Origin: Paenibacillus thiaminolyticus
GTDB lineage: Bacteria; Bacillota; Bacilli; Paenibacillales; Paenibacillaceae
Direction of reading: 5' to 3'
Length of the DNA stretch: 64,000 bases
NCBI RefSeq assembly: GCF_007066085.1
Contig: NZ_CP041405.1
Span: 1,612,001-1,676,000, forward strand
Positions within the stretch are counted from its first letter, which is position 1, and each line of letters begins with the position of its first letter. Position numbers and translations under genes: made by a program. Positions 8,375 to 16,863 of this stretch are shown piece after piece. The notes below the pieces were generated by a model, which was not told the origin of the DNA, searched no databases, and saw only the letters and a list, made by a program, of their open reading frames with translations.

Positions 8375-9676
8375 CTAGTTGGGCGGTTGGACCCCCACGC
8401 CTTGGTATTCGTAGCCCCAAGCCGCCATCTGCGCCGCATCCAGCATATTTCTTCCGTCGAACAGGTACGGCGTACTCATCACGTCCCGAAGCTTATCCCA
8501 TTCCAAGGCCGAATAGGCGGGCCATTCGGTACAGATAACGGCAGCGTCGGCCCCCTGCAGCGCCTCGTCCGCCTCCAGGCATTGGGTCAGCCTCGCCGTT
8601 CGGATGGAGTCGGGGACGCGGGCGACAGGATCATGCACCTTCACCTCGGCCCCATGCTTCAGCAGATAGGAGATGACGGCCAATGAAGGCGCTTCTCGGA
8701 GATCGTCGGTTCCCGGCTTGAACGCAAGGCCCAACACGGCTATTGTCCGTCCGTTCAGCGTCTGCAGCTTCCGGCTCAGCCGCGTCATCAGGTATAAGTA
8801 TTGGGTACGATTGATCTGAACGACCTTCTCCAGGAGCGTTAGGCGCACGCCGTAATGGCGGGCCGTATGCAGCAGCGCTTTGACATCTTTCGGGAAGCAG
8901 GAGCCGCCATATCCTATGCCGGCCCGCAGGAAGGAGCGGCCAATGCGCGCATCGAGTCCCATCCCTTCGGCGATGTCGGACACTTGCACGCCGCATTGGT
9001 CACACAACCGGGCAAGCTCATTCATGAAGGAGATTTTGGCGGCAAGAAATGCGTTCGAGGCATATTTGATCATTTCTGCGGTAGCCGGTTCCGTCTGGAG
9101 GACGGGACAAGACATCGTATGGTACAGTTGACGTACGATGCCAGCGGCTTTATCCGACTCACTGCCGATAATGATGCGGTCGGGGTGAAGCGCATCGTGC
9201 AGCGCGCTCCCCTCTCTCAGAAATTCCGGGTTCGAGACGACGTCAAACGGCTGCTCGGAGAGCTGGCTGCCCGCAATCCAACCGGCTAGCTTGCGGTTCG
9301 TTCCGACAGGCACGGTGCTTTTGACGACGATCACCTTATACTCTTGCATGTGCTCGCCGATCTGTTCCGCCGCCTGCTGAATGTAACTCAAATTCGCGCT
9401 CCCGTCGTTCTCTGACGGGGTCCCGACGCATAAAAACAAGATTTGATGATCTTGAATCGCTTGCTGCGCATCGGTATAGAAGCGTACATTTCCCGATTGA
9501 ACATGCTTCAGCAGCAGCCCGTCCAATCCTGGTTCATAAAAAGGAAGCTGTCCGTTCTGCATCGACTCCAGCTTCCCCCAATCCGTGTCTATCCCCGATA
9601 CTGTCCAGCCCAGCTCCGCAAAAGCCAAGGCCGTCGTCGCGCCGACATAACCGAGCCCTATAACCAAGATGTTCAT
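8375..9676 (-). CDS. ugd: UDP-glucose 6-dehydrogenase
   Basis: Oxidises UDP-glucose to UDP-glucuronate with two NAD+. The 433-residue protein has an N-terminal Rossmann loop (VIGLGYVGATTALAFA), EFLREGSALHD, the catalytic cysteine in GYGGSCFPKDVKAL and a C-terminal UDP-binding domain (LGLAFKPGTDDLREAPS). Length is typical of TuaD/Ugd. Its start overlaps the end of the nucleotidyltransferase gene by four bases (ATGA), so the two are coupled. It provides uronic acid precursors for surface polysaccharide. Confidence 0.92.
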   Translation of the reverse strand: MNILVIGLGYVGATTALAFAELGWTVSGIDTDWGKLESMQNGQLPFYEPGLDGLLLKHVQSGNVRFYTDAQQAIQDHQILFLCVGTPSENDGSANLSYIQQAAEQIGEHMQEYKVIVVKSTVPVGTNRKLAGWIAGSQLSEQPFDVVSNPEFLREGSALHDALHPDRIIIGSESDKAAGIVRQLYHTMSCPVLQTEPATAEMIKYASNAFLAAKISFMNELARLCDQCGVQVSDIAEGMGLDARIGRSFLRAGIGYGGSCFPKDVKALLHTARHYGVRLTLLEKVVQINRTQYLYLMTRLSRKLQTLNGRTIAVLGLAFKPGTDDLREAPSLAVISYLLKHGAEVKVHDPVARVPDSIRTARLTQCLEADEALQGADAAVICTEWPAYSALEWDKLRDVMSTPYLFDGRNMLDAAQMAAWGYEYQGVGVQPPN

Positions 9677-10647
9677 TCAATCCACCTTCCGGATGGTGTC
9701 GCGATGAAATGCCGGCTCGCGATCACGCTGTTCAGTTCGGAGTGCTCCAGGTTCACATCTTCCAGCACAATACTGTTCTTCACATGACAATCAATAAGAC
9801 GGGCACGCGGGCCAATCGTGACATACGGACCGATCGTGCAATCGGTTAATTCACAGCTCGGATCCAATAACACCGGCGGGATAATCCGGCATCCCGGATA
9901 ATCATGTTCCCGGATCGGTTGCCCCGAACTCTCTAGTCCATCCAATACCCAGCGGTTCGCCTCCAGCCAGCGCTCCGTCGTTCCTACGTCAGAATGATGT
10001 CCGTCCGTGATGGAATACGCTACGGAATGATGGTGATCGATGAGCCATTGTATCGCATGGGTAATCTCATACTCTCCCCGGGAAGAGGGAGATATGGAGT
10101 GAATCGCGTGGAAGAGAGCAGGAGTGAAGACGTACGCCCCCAGGGACGCCAGGTTGGACTTGGGCCGCTCGGGCTTCTCCTCGAGCCCGATGACAAGATC
10201 GCCCTTCACTTCGGCAATGCCATAGTCCTGCGGATACGACACCCTGCCCAGCAGCATCCCGGCATCATGGCCCTTGCGCTCTACCAAGTCACACAGTCCG
10301 GACAGAGACTGAGCAATCAGATTATCGCCCAGAAGAAGCATGAACCGGTTCGAAGCGATAAAGCTTTCCGCTTGCTTGACTGCATCTGCAATGCCTAGCG
10401 GAATATCCTGATAGAGATATGTCACCGTGATTCCCCATGGTTCACCATGTCCCAGCAGCGCTTCGAATAGCGCTTGGTGGCCGCGTTGGATAACGATTCC
10501 AATCTCTTGAATGTTCAACTCCACCAGTTTCTCAATGCAATAGAATAGAAGCGGTTTATTCGCTACGGGCAGAAGCGATTTAGGAGTATCCGAAGAGAAT
10601 GGCCGAACTCTGGATCCTTTGCCAGCACAGAGGATTAATCCCTTCAT
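9673..10647 (-). CDS. Sugar-1-phosphate nucleotidyltransferase (RmlA/GalU fold)
   Basis: Makes an NDP-sugar from a sugar-1-phosphate and an NTP. The 324-residue protein starts MKGLILCAGKGSRVRPF, the nucleotide-binding signature, followed by TPKSLLPVANKPLL. Ser replaces the common Thr before Arg. The acidic metal site LLLGDNLI is present, and the C-terminal 70 residues look like a short left-handed beta-helix (TIGPYVTIGPRARL). The ATG at 10647 follows AAAGGAG; an upstream start at 10677 lacks a box. First gene of a three-gene operon. It resembles long-form dTTP-glucose enzymes, but UTP use is equally possible. Confidence 0.82.
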   Translation of the reverse strand: MKGLILCAGKGSRVRPFSSDTPKSLLPVANKPLLFYCIEKLVELNIQEIGIVIQRGHQALFEALLGHGEPWGITVTYLYQDIPLGIADAVKQAESFIASNRFMLLLGDNLIAQSLSGLCDLVERKGHDAGMLLGRVSYPQDYGIAEVKGDLVIGLEEKPERPKSNLASLGAYVFTPALFHAIHSISPSSRGEYEITHAIQWLIDHHHSVAYSITDGHHSDVGTTERWLEANRWVLDGLESSGQPIREHDYPGCRIIPPVLLDPSCELTDCTIGPYVTIGPRARLIDCHVKNSIVLEDVNLEHSELNSVIASRHFIATPSGRWIE

Positions 10648-10885
10648 GGCACTCGCTCCTTTATTCGTTACAGGCATACACCAGCTTATGCGCTCCTATT
10701 CTAGCAAGATAGGGCTTCTGTTCATTCATAGGGAAAATATACTTTTGTGGATCTGGGACCCCGCGGCCAGCAAGCATTTTTCCACGTTCCCCCTCTCTTA
10801 TTCGTCCATACCTTGTCTGCCGCGTGACATAGAATAGAGGGAAAGCTAATTATCATATTCTTTCTAAAGGAGAGGGTTGAGCGCA

Positions 10886-11293
10886 ATGAGCAAGCTTGAA
10901 AATGTAAAAAAACAACTCGAAAATCTGGAAGGGTTGGATAGTATCGAGGTTGAGTACAAGGATGGAGAAGTCGTTGAGTTCGAAGCCGATGGCGGAAGCC
11001 TCGACTCTTTCCTGGAAGACATCGATTGGGACAAGGTCACGGATATTGAAGTAGAGCTGGATGGCGGGGACAAGGTTGACTTGGATTGGGATGATGAGGA
11101 CGACGATGACGACGAGGATGAGAAAGTCAAAGACAGCGGCGAGGAAGACGAAGAGGAAGACGATGAAGATAGCGACGAGGAAGACAAGGATGCAGACGAC
11201 GAGGAAGAAGACGAAGATAGCGACGAAGAAGACAAAGATGTAGACTACGAAGACGAAGATGACGAGGATGACGATGACGAGGATGAGGACTAA
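10886..11293 (+). CDS. Polyacidic low-complexity protein
   Basis: A 135-residue protein. The first 65 residues look foldable (KLENVKKQLENLEGLDSIEV, then acidic beta-like segments), while the last 70 are almost only Asp and Glu with a recurring EDSDEEDKD unit. The predicted isoelectric point is extremely low. AAGGAG precedes ATG at 10886; a TTG nine bases earlier is an alternative. It ends 29 bases before a terminator. No family is recognised. Its place beside genes for Arg- and Lys-rich coat proteins invites the idea of charge pairing, which is only inference; Ca2+ or cation binding is another option. Confidence 0.7.
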   Translation: MSKLENVKKQLENLEGLDSIEVEYKDGEVVEFEADGGSLDSFLEDIDWDKVTDIEVELDGGDKVDLDWDDEDDDDDEDEKVKDSGEEDEEEDDEDSDEEDKDADDEEEDEDSDEEDKDVDYEDEDDEDDDDEDED

Positions 11294-11321
11294 TCCTTTC
11301 TTATGATTGATACACCAGGAG

Positions 11322-11362
11322 AAAGCCTTTCTGAAGCGAGACAGCTCCAGAAAGGCTTTTTT
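11322..11362. terminator. Bidirectional terminator
   Basis: Twelve-base arms AAAGCCTTTCTG and CAGAAAGGCTTT with a 14-base loop, followed by T on the plus strand and preceded by A. It serves the acidic-protein gene and the opposing broken gene at 11368-11679. Confidence 0.85.
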
Positions 11363-11367
11363 CGTGT

Positions 11368-11679
11368 CTAACTACCAACCGATACTTCCCCTGCGTCCGG
11401 GACAATGATGACATCATGCGTGTCGAAGTTGAGGAGCCGGCTTCGGACATCGCTGTTCGAGATGAACACATCCTCCCCGCTGCTGTCGATGCAGTACGCG
11501 ATCGGAAGCGATACCTCGGAGTCGCGAAAAAAGCCGACCTCATGGCTTGTCCCGATCATCTTGGCATGGTTCGCTCAAGCGATCTGGCGCGCCTTCTCCA
11601 CCCATTCGTCGAATTGCGCTTGACTGAACATGCCGACACCGATCGGGTGAACGATCAGATCCGGGCGTACGGACTCCAT
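11368..11679 (-). pseudogene. Small gene with an in-frame TGA
   Basis: Read from ATG 11679 (behind GAGGTGGG) the frame encodes 34 residues (PDLIVHPIGVGMFSQAQF is typical), hits TGA at 11577-11575, then stays open in the same frame for 68 more residues including IGTSHEVGFFRDSEVSLP and SGEDVFISNSDVRSRLL. Both halves read like one conserved protein of about 103 residues; the residue at the TGA would probably be Arg (CGA or AGA). No SECIS-like context was looked for in detail. A nonsense mutation is the simplest reading. Restart at the ATG just after the stop is possible. Function unknown. Confidence 0.65.
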
Positions 11680-11817
11680 GACGATCCCACCTCTTGGAAA
11701 TAGAGGACTTATCCTTTTGATGGGAAACCGCCAACCAAGCGGAAAAATAGCGAATGGAACGAGCTTGATGCGCCCATAAGACAGTATGGAAGCGGGGGAT
11801 TCGTCCGCTTCGACTGC

Positions 11818-11843
11818 CCCGGTCCGGCGAATGCCGGACCGGG
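11818..11843. other. Perfect 11-bp hairpin
   Basis: Arms CCCGGTCCGGC and GCCGGACCGGG flank a 4-base GAAT loop. No T run follows on either strand, so it is not a classic terminator. It lies downstream of the 84-residue gene and may stabilise its mRNA 3' end. Confidence 0.5.
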
Positions 11844-11899
11844 ACGTTCCTCTCCCATCGGTCATTGGATGCCATTCCGATGCCGACAGCAGCTTCGGT

Positions 11900-12154
11900 T
11901 CACCACAGCTGGAACCGGTCGATATGCTCGTATACAGGAAAATCGCTGTTCACTTTTTTCCATCCCGCTGTGCCATCCTTTATCATGCGCCGCGAATATT
12001 TATATTGGCCGCTGCCTCTGCCGACCTTCTTATTGCACATCCCCAGTTGAATTTTCTCGCCGAGCATCGGCTCGATATAAATCGCGTGTTCAAACACCCA
12101 ATCTTCAGCACCACATTCTTCGTGTAGCTGGGAACATACGATGCAATAAAACAC
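11900..12154 (-). CDS. Small hypothetical protein with CxxC
   Basis: An 84-residue protein starting at GTG 12154, 8 bases after AAGGAGG. It begins VFYCIVCSQLHEECG with three cysteines near the N-terminus, continues with acidic and aromatic residues, and has a basic middle (NKKVGRGSGQYKYSRRM). There is no signal peptide or membrane segment. The paired cysteines could bind a metal. No family is recognised. Confidence 0.55.
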   Translation of the reverse strand: MFYCIVCSQLHEECGAEDWVFEHAIYIEPMLGEKIQLGMCNKKVGRGSGQYKYSRRMIKDGTAGWKKVNSDFPVYEHIDRFQLW

Positions 12155-12752
12155 AGCCACTACCTCCTTATCTCCATAGTTACTCTGAGAGTTCCGTTGC
12201 TGCCAAGATACGGGCACCGCGCCGTCCATCGTTACGCTGCTGCGCCGCCAACGGCCCCGTCCCGGGCTTGCGACTGTTTCATGTGTTGCTATATATTACA
12301 GCAAACGTTGAGAAAGTGTGCATATTTCCCCCTGCCCATTGCAAATAAATCAACAAAACATTCAATTGAAGCGATTCTGTTGAAGTTTGCTCAACACATT
12401 AACCATTTCAACTGGCGATGCTGCCGGGTCCAAAATCTTAAAATGACAAAATTCGACAATTCGTTCTTATCGTCATCGGATTGCCTTCGGATACTTCGAA
12501 TGCACCTGCTAATCAAGGGATAACAGTGGGAAAAGGAGATCTGGCGATCAGCTTCTCATCCGGAAGGAAACCTTTCCTCTCCTTCCTTTTCATCCCGCTT
12601 TCGGGAACATTTTAGAGAGTCGATGGCACTACTCCCCAAGAAAAACAGGAATTTGGCTCCATGTTAATCCTTATTCCGGCTGCCGATATTTAACATTGTC
12701 GTTCATAACTGGAGAACATGAACGAACATGCATAAGGGGGATGTTGCACAAA
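12155..12752. other. Long intergenic region upstream of collagenase
   Basis: About 600 bases without a convincing gene. Open frames here lack ribosome sites and codon character. The collagenase promoter should lie here, but no clear -35/-10 pair could be singled out. A purine-pyrimidine patch near 12560-12590 (GGAAGGAAA then TTTCCTCTCC) could form a weak hairpin. Confidence 0.4.
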
Positions 12753-15700
12753 ATGAGACAACAAGCATGGTTGAAATGGACTTCGATTTTGCTGGCGGCG
12801 GCCATCGCTGCTGGAAGTCCGGCGGGCTTCGCCGCCGCAGCCCAATCGAAGCTACCGATGGAAGGAGCAACGGAGACGCGAGTCGCCAACGCACTGGCGA
12901 TGGAGGAGCTTGCGCCGTCCGTTGCGCCGTTGGGCGCGGAAGTGGACCTGCCAAGCGCGGCGGCAGAGTCTGCCGATGCCGGCATCTCGGAGCCGCAGCC
13001 TCGGTCACTGAAGAGCGAGACGCGTACGGACGGCCAGTACAGCATGGCGGAACTGAATTCGCTCTCTTATGAGGAGCTTACGGATCTGCTCGTCAGCATA
13101 GAATGGCGGAAGATTCCCGAGCTGTTCAAATACAATGACGATACCCGGCTTTTTTACACGGACGAGAATCGTGTCCAAGCGATTGTGGACCGCCTGCAGG
13201 AAAGCGGATCGCGGTTCACGCCTGAGGATGAGCAAGGCATTTTGACGTTAGTGGAGGTGCTCCGTTCCGGTTATTACCTCGGGTATTACAACAAGGAGTT
13301 GTCCCAACTTAATGAGCCGGCATACCGGGAAAAGATGCTGCCTGCTATCAAGGCGATCATGGAGAACCCGGCCTTTGCTTGGGGCACCGACGTGCAGAAC
13401 AAGGTTATCGGAGCGACGGGCAGAATGATCTCCAACTCCACCGTCGATCCGGACATCGTGAACCGATTGACGGGCCTCGTTCGAAGCTTCGTCGATCGTG
13501 TGGACGCCTTGTCCGATGACTACGAGGCTTCCAGTGCGTTCCACGAGGTGCTGAAGGGTGTCGGTTATGTGCTCATGTGGCGCATGGATGAACCGGATCG
13601 GGAAGCTGCGTTCAAGGGAACGATCGACGCTTATATGGACCAGTTGTTCCGCATGGCGCAGCATGGCCCTACATCGGAAGACAAGCTGTGGCTGACGAAC
13701 AACGCCATCTACTATGCGGGTTCGCTCGGTCGTTATTACAGCGAGCCGCAGCAGGCGAACCGGGTGCTGACAGATGTCATGCAGACGGTGCCGGCGCTTG
13801 GCGAGCTCTATTTCGTAGCTGCCGATCAGATAGCCCAGCATTATGCAGGGATGGATGCTTACGGCCGCCCGGTCGATATAGACGTCTTGAAGCAGCGCGG
13901 GAAGGAACAATATTTGCCGCAGCGGACCGAGTTCGATGACGGCAAGTTCGTATTCCAGACGGGGAGCCAATTGAGCGAGGAGCAGCTTCAGCGCTTATAT
14001 TGGGCTGCCAAGGAGGTTCAAGCCCAATTCCACCGTGTCATCGGCAGCGACCAGCCGCTGGAGCAGGGAAATCCAGATGATGTGCTGACGGTCGTCATTT
14101 ACAACAATCCGGATGAATACCGGATGAACAAGTATTTATACGGGTATTCGACGGACAACGGCGGCATTTACATTGAACCCGACGGCACGTTCTTTACGTA
14201 TGATCGGACGATTGATCAGAGCATTTATAGCCTAGAAGAGCTGTTCCGCCATGAATTTACCCATTATCTGCAAGGCCGGTATGAGGTGCCAGGCATGTGG
14301 GGCCAAGGTCCGCTGTATAAGACCGGACTCATGCAGTGGTTTGATGAAGGCGGCGCCGAGTTCTTCGCCGGAGCGACGCGGACGGAAGGAATTCAGCCCC
14401 GCAAGTCGGTCGTCGGCAATCTGCGTAATGACGGTCCGGGAGAGCGCTTCTCCGTGGCGGATACAGTGAATTCGCAGTACGGGGCATGGAAATTTTATGA
14501 TTATTCCTTTGCATTGTACAATTACTTGTACCACCAAGATTTTATGACACTGGATCGCATTCATCATGCCATCCGCTTCAATGACGCGAACGCTTATGAA
14601 GGACAGCTTGCGGCGATGAGCGGAGAGGCGCATACGAATGATTCCTACCAACACTCCATAGAGGAGCAGGTCGCCCGCTATGACAGCTTGACGGTTCCGC
14701 TTGTGTCTGACGATTATTTGCTAACGCTGGAACCGAAGCCGGTAGGCGATATTTACAGTGAAATAGCGGCAGTAGCCGGATTGCAGGATTCGAGCACGCA
14801 TGAACGGGAATCCCGCTTCTTCCGCTCCTTCGAGCTTCGCGGCACTTACATCGGCGGCACCGCTGAAGGAAAAGAGCAAGATTGGCACACGATGAACAGC
14901 TTGACGGACGGTTTCTTGCAAGCTTTGTCGGAACAGCCATGGAACGGATATAAGACCGTCACCGGATATTTTACCAATTACCGCGTGGACCATGAAGGAC
15001 GATTCGTCTATGATGTCGTGTTCCATGGCAAGCTTCCCGCAGACGGGGATGCTGGCAAGAACCCGGACGACAACGGCGTACAATTGCCGGATGGAGGCAC
15101 CGGGAATGAAGGCAACGAGGGAGCCGAGGATGGCGGTCATGACGGCGGACAACCAAATGCGGACCATGAACCGAACGATTCCTGGGAACAGGCCGTTCCG
15201 TTGGATGGGACGGGCGCTCCGGTATCCGGCAAGCTGAGCGACACGGATCGGGTTGATGTTTACCGATTTGATGCCGCGAAGGCGGAACAATGGAACATCG
15301 AGTTGGAAACGGAGCAGGCGCAAAGCGTCGCCTGGGTCGTTCACCACGAGTCCGACCTGAATAACTATGCTGCCTATCCGACGCAAGTGGAGGGAACGAG
15401 CGTAGCTGGCTCCGTAGATGCTGTGCCGGGAACCTATTATGTGTATGTATATACTGTGGGGAACGGAGAGCAGTCCTATCGCTTGGTCGTCCAGCCGGGA
15501 ACAGGCCAAGTACAGGAGCCGGACCTTCCTCCGTTCGAGGAGACCGAGCCGAACGATACGCCTGAGACGGCCAATGGCCCGGTTCCAGCAGGCCGGCCTG
15601 TCATTGGGACCCTCAATGGCTGTGATAAGCAGGATGTGTTCATCATTGACGTGGACCAACCGGCGGAGCTTCAGATTGAGTTGGAGCGGCAGCTTGGATC

Positions 15701-15878
15701 CGGTGTGAATTGGCTCCTGTACCGGGAGGGCGATACCGCTCGTCCGCTCCTGTACCCGTCCGAGATGGAAGGCAACCGAATGAGCGGCGGATTCGCGGCG
15801 GAAGCAGGGCGTTACCATCTGTATGTGTACAAATATACCGATGAGGATATTCATTATACGCTTCAGGTTCAGCATTAA
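12753..15878 (+). CDS. Secreted microbial collagenase, peptidase family M9
   Basis: A zinc metalloprotease that cleaves collagen outside the cell. The 1041-residue precursor has a signal peptide (about residues 1-31, ending AGFAAAAQ), an activator-like helical region (about 90-400), then the peptidase domain. HEFTH places zinc ligands at H500 and H504 with E501 as base; the third ligand is E532 in WFDEGGAEF, 28 residues after the second His as in clostridial ColG. A Gly/Asp/Asn-rich linker leads to two C-terminal PPC-type beta domains (each starting EPNDS or EPNDT), which take the place of PKD/CBD modules. GGGGG lies 12 bases before ATG 12753; TTG 12744 and ATG 12741 are alternatives. It is transcribed alone. 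Confidence 0.9.
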   Translation: MRQQAWLKWTSILLAAAIAAGSPAGFAAAAQSKLPMEGATETRVANALAMEELAPSVAPLGAEVDLPSAAAESADAGISEPQPRSLKSETRTDGQYSMAELNSLSYEELTDLLVSIEWRKIPELFKYNDDTRLFYTDENRVQAIVDRLQESGSRFTPEDEQGILTLVEVLRSGYYLGYYNKELSQLNEPAYREKMLPAIKAIMENPAFAWGTDVQNKVIGATGRMISNSTVDPDIVNRLTGLVRSFVDRVDALSDDYEASSAFHEVLKGVGYVLMWRMDEPDREAAFKGTIDAYMDQLFRMAQHGPTSEDKLWLTNNAIYYAGSLGRYYSEPQQANRVLTDVMQTVPALGELYFVAADQIAQHYAGMDAYGRPVDIDVLKQRGKEQYLPQRTEFDDGKFVFQTGSQLSEEQLQRLYWAAKEVQAQFHRVIGSDQPLEQGNPDDVLTVVIYNNPDEYRMNKYLYGYSTDNGGIYIEPDGTFFTYDRTIDQSIYSLEELFRHEFTHYLQGRYEVPGMWGQGPLYKTGLMQWFDEGGAEFFAGATRTEGIQPRKSVVGNLRNDGPGERFSVADTVNSQYGAWKFYDYSFALYNYLYHQDFMTLDRIHHAIRFNDANAYEGQLAAMSGEAHTNDSYQHSIEEQVARYDSLTVPLVSDDYLLTLEPKPVGDIYSEIAAVAGLQDSSTHERESRFFRSFELRGTYIGGTAEGKEQDWHTMNSLTDGFLQALSEQPWNGYKTVTGYFTNYRVDHEGRFVYDVVFHGKLPADGDAGKNPDDNGVQLPDGGTGNEGNEGAEDGGHDGGQPNADHEPNDSWEQAVPLDGTGAPVSGKLSDTDRVDVYRFDAAKAEQWNIELETEQAQSVAWVVHHESDLNNYAAYPTQVEGTSVAGSVDAVPGTYYVYVYTVGNGEQSYRLVVQPGTGQVQEPDLPPFEETEPNDTPETANGPVPAGRPVIGTLNGCDKQDVFIIDVDQPAELQIELERQLGSGVNWLLYREGDTARPLLYPSEMEGNRMSGGFAAEAGRYHLYVYKYTDEDIHYTLQVQH

Positions 15879-15938
15879 TTGAGCTGCCGCCCCTCCTTAA
15901 CGGGGTGGAAGAATGACGTTAAAAAAGCGTGCCTGCTC

Positions 15939-16092
15939 CAGGCTGTTGGAAAACCCCTGTTTTTTACGAGGGGGTGGTGATGTCCATGTACACAATCAAA
16001 ACTTGGCACTCAGAATTTTTTCTACTGTGAGACGAGCTCTACTATATAAAAAATGAAGTAGCAAAAATCCCCATAGGATTCTCAACGGCCTG
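15939..16092. mobile_element. MITE-like element, copy 1
   Basis: A 154-base non-coding element bounded by imperfect inverted ends: CAGGCTGTTGGAAAACCCC at the left and the reverse complement of GGATTCTCAACGGCCTG at the right. Its interior (GTTTTTTACGAGGGGGTGG, CAAAACTTGGCAC, GAATTTTTTCTAC, AAAAAATGAAGT) matches copy 2 at 16525-16694 in order. It contains no transposase. No clear target duplication is visible. Confidence 0.65.
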
Positions 16093-16126
16093 ATTTTACG
16101 GGATCCAAGAGACCGCATCGGATCCT

Positions 16127-16183
16127 GGGGGCATCATCGCCTTCAGGGGGCATTATTGCCTTCTGGAGGCATCTTTGCCTCCT
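16127..16183. repeat. Three 19-bp tandem repeats
   Basis: Units at 16127, 16146 and 16165 follow the pattern GGGGGCATNATNGCCTTCN; the third has drifted to GGAGGCATCTTTGCCTCCT, which is itself a small inverted repeat. They sit in the non-coding stretch between the two MITE-like copies. Confidence 0.75.
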
Positions 16184-16199
16184 GGGGCTTGAACGTGTG

Positions 16200-16524
16200 G
16201 AGGGAATTGCTGCTATTTTACAGGAATTTCGGCTCAATGAGTCCACAGCCCGAGGAATTGCTGCAAATCTACATCATTTGAGGCCCTTTTGCTTCAAGCC
16301 GAAGCGAAACGGGTGAAATTCCTGCAGTTTTGCAGGATTCCCTTTCTGGTAAAGTCGCCCATACCGAATTGCTGTATTTGCACAGGATTTCGCTTACCGG
16401 ATAGGTGTAGAAATCGTGCAGGTTTGCAGATTTCGCTTAACGAATAAGGCGTGTCTGGAGAAATCGTGCAGGTTTACAGATTTCGCCTACCGGGCAGATG
16501 TGTCTAGGGAAATGGTGCAGTTTT
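16200..16524. repeat. Degenerate array of about 50-bp repeats
   Basis: At least five units share a core like GAAATTCCTGCAGTTTTGCAGGATT or the drifted GAAATCGTGCAGGTTTGCAGATTTCGC, spaced about 45-52 bases. The core is a weak inverted repeat (CTGCA..TGCAG). The last unit is cut after GGTGCAGTTTT by MITE copy 2. The same core is found at 26220-26410 and 63800-64000. Units vary too much for CRISPR and no cas genes are near. Confidence 0.65.
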
Positions 16525-16694
16525 CAGGCCGTTGGAAAGCCCGTGTTTTTTACGAAGGGGTGGAGATTGTCCATTATTCTGCTCAAAACTTGGCACCCAT
16601 AGCGTTTTAAATCGAATTTTTTCTACGGAGAGACGAGATTCACCACACAAAAAATGAAGTGCCACAAAATCCCTCGGACTTTCTCAACAGCCTG
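16525..16694. mobile_element. MITE-like element, copy 2
   Basis: A 170-base relative of copy 1 in the same orientation. Left end CAGGCCGTTGGAAAGCCC; right end reads CAGGCTGTTGAGAAAGTCC in reverse complement, so the ends pair well. It is inserted inside a unit of the 50-bp repeat array. Confidence 0.65.
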
Positions 16695-16863
16695 CTACTC
16701 GCAAGAGTGGTGCGCTTTTTTGCTTGAAATGAAGCTTCGGAACGGGCAACAAGCAAAGACTTCACCCCCGGACATGACTTTCCAGCGCCAAGCCAAGAGA
16801 GTGAAGCCGCTATGTTATATTCTCCGAGAATTTTTCTTCCATTACATAGGTCAGGCCTGATCG

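Noticed and set aside
10864..11235. Serine-rich protein on the minus strand
   Set aside because: It is the reverse complement of Asp/Glu codons in the acidic gene; no ribosome site or start context supports it.
14721..15875. Minus-strand open frame opposite the collagenase
   Set aside because: No ribosome site, no domain and full overlap with a clear gene.
16200..16524. CRISPR-like array
   Set aside because: Units differ in sequence and length, spacers are not unique inserts of equal size, and no cas genes are near.
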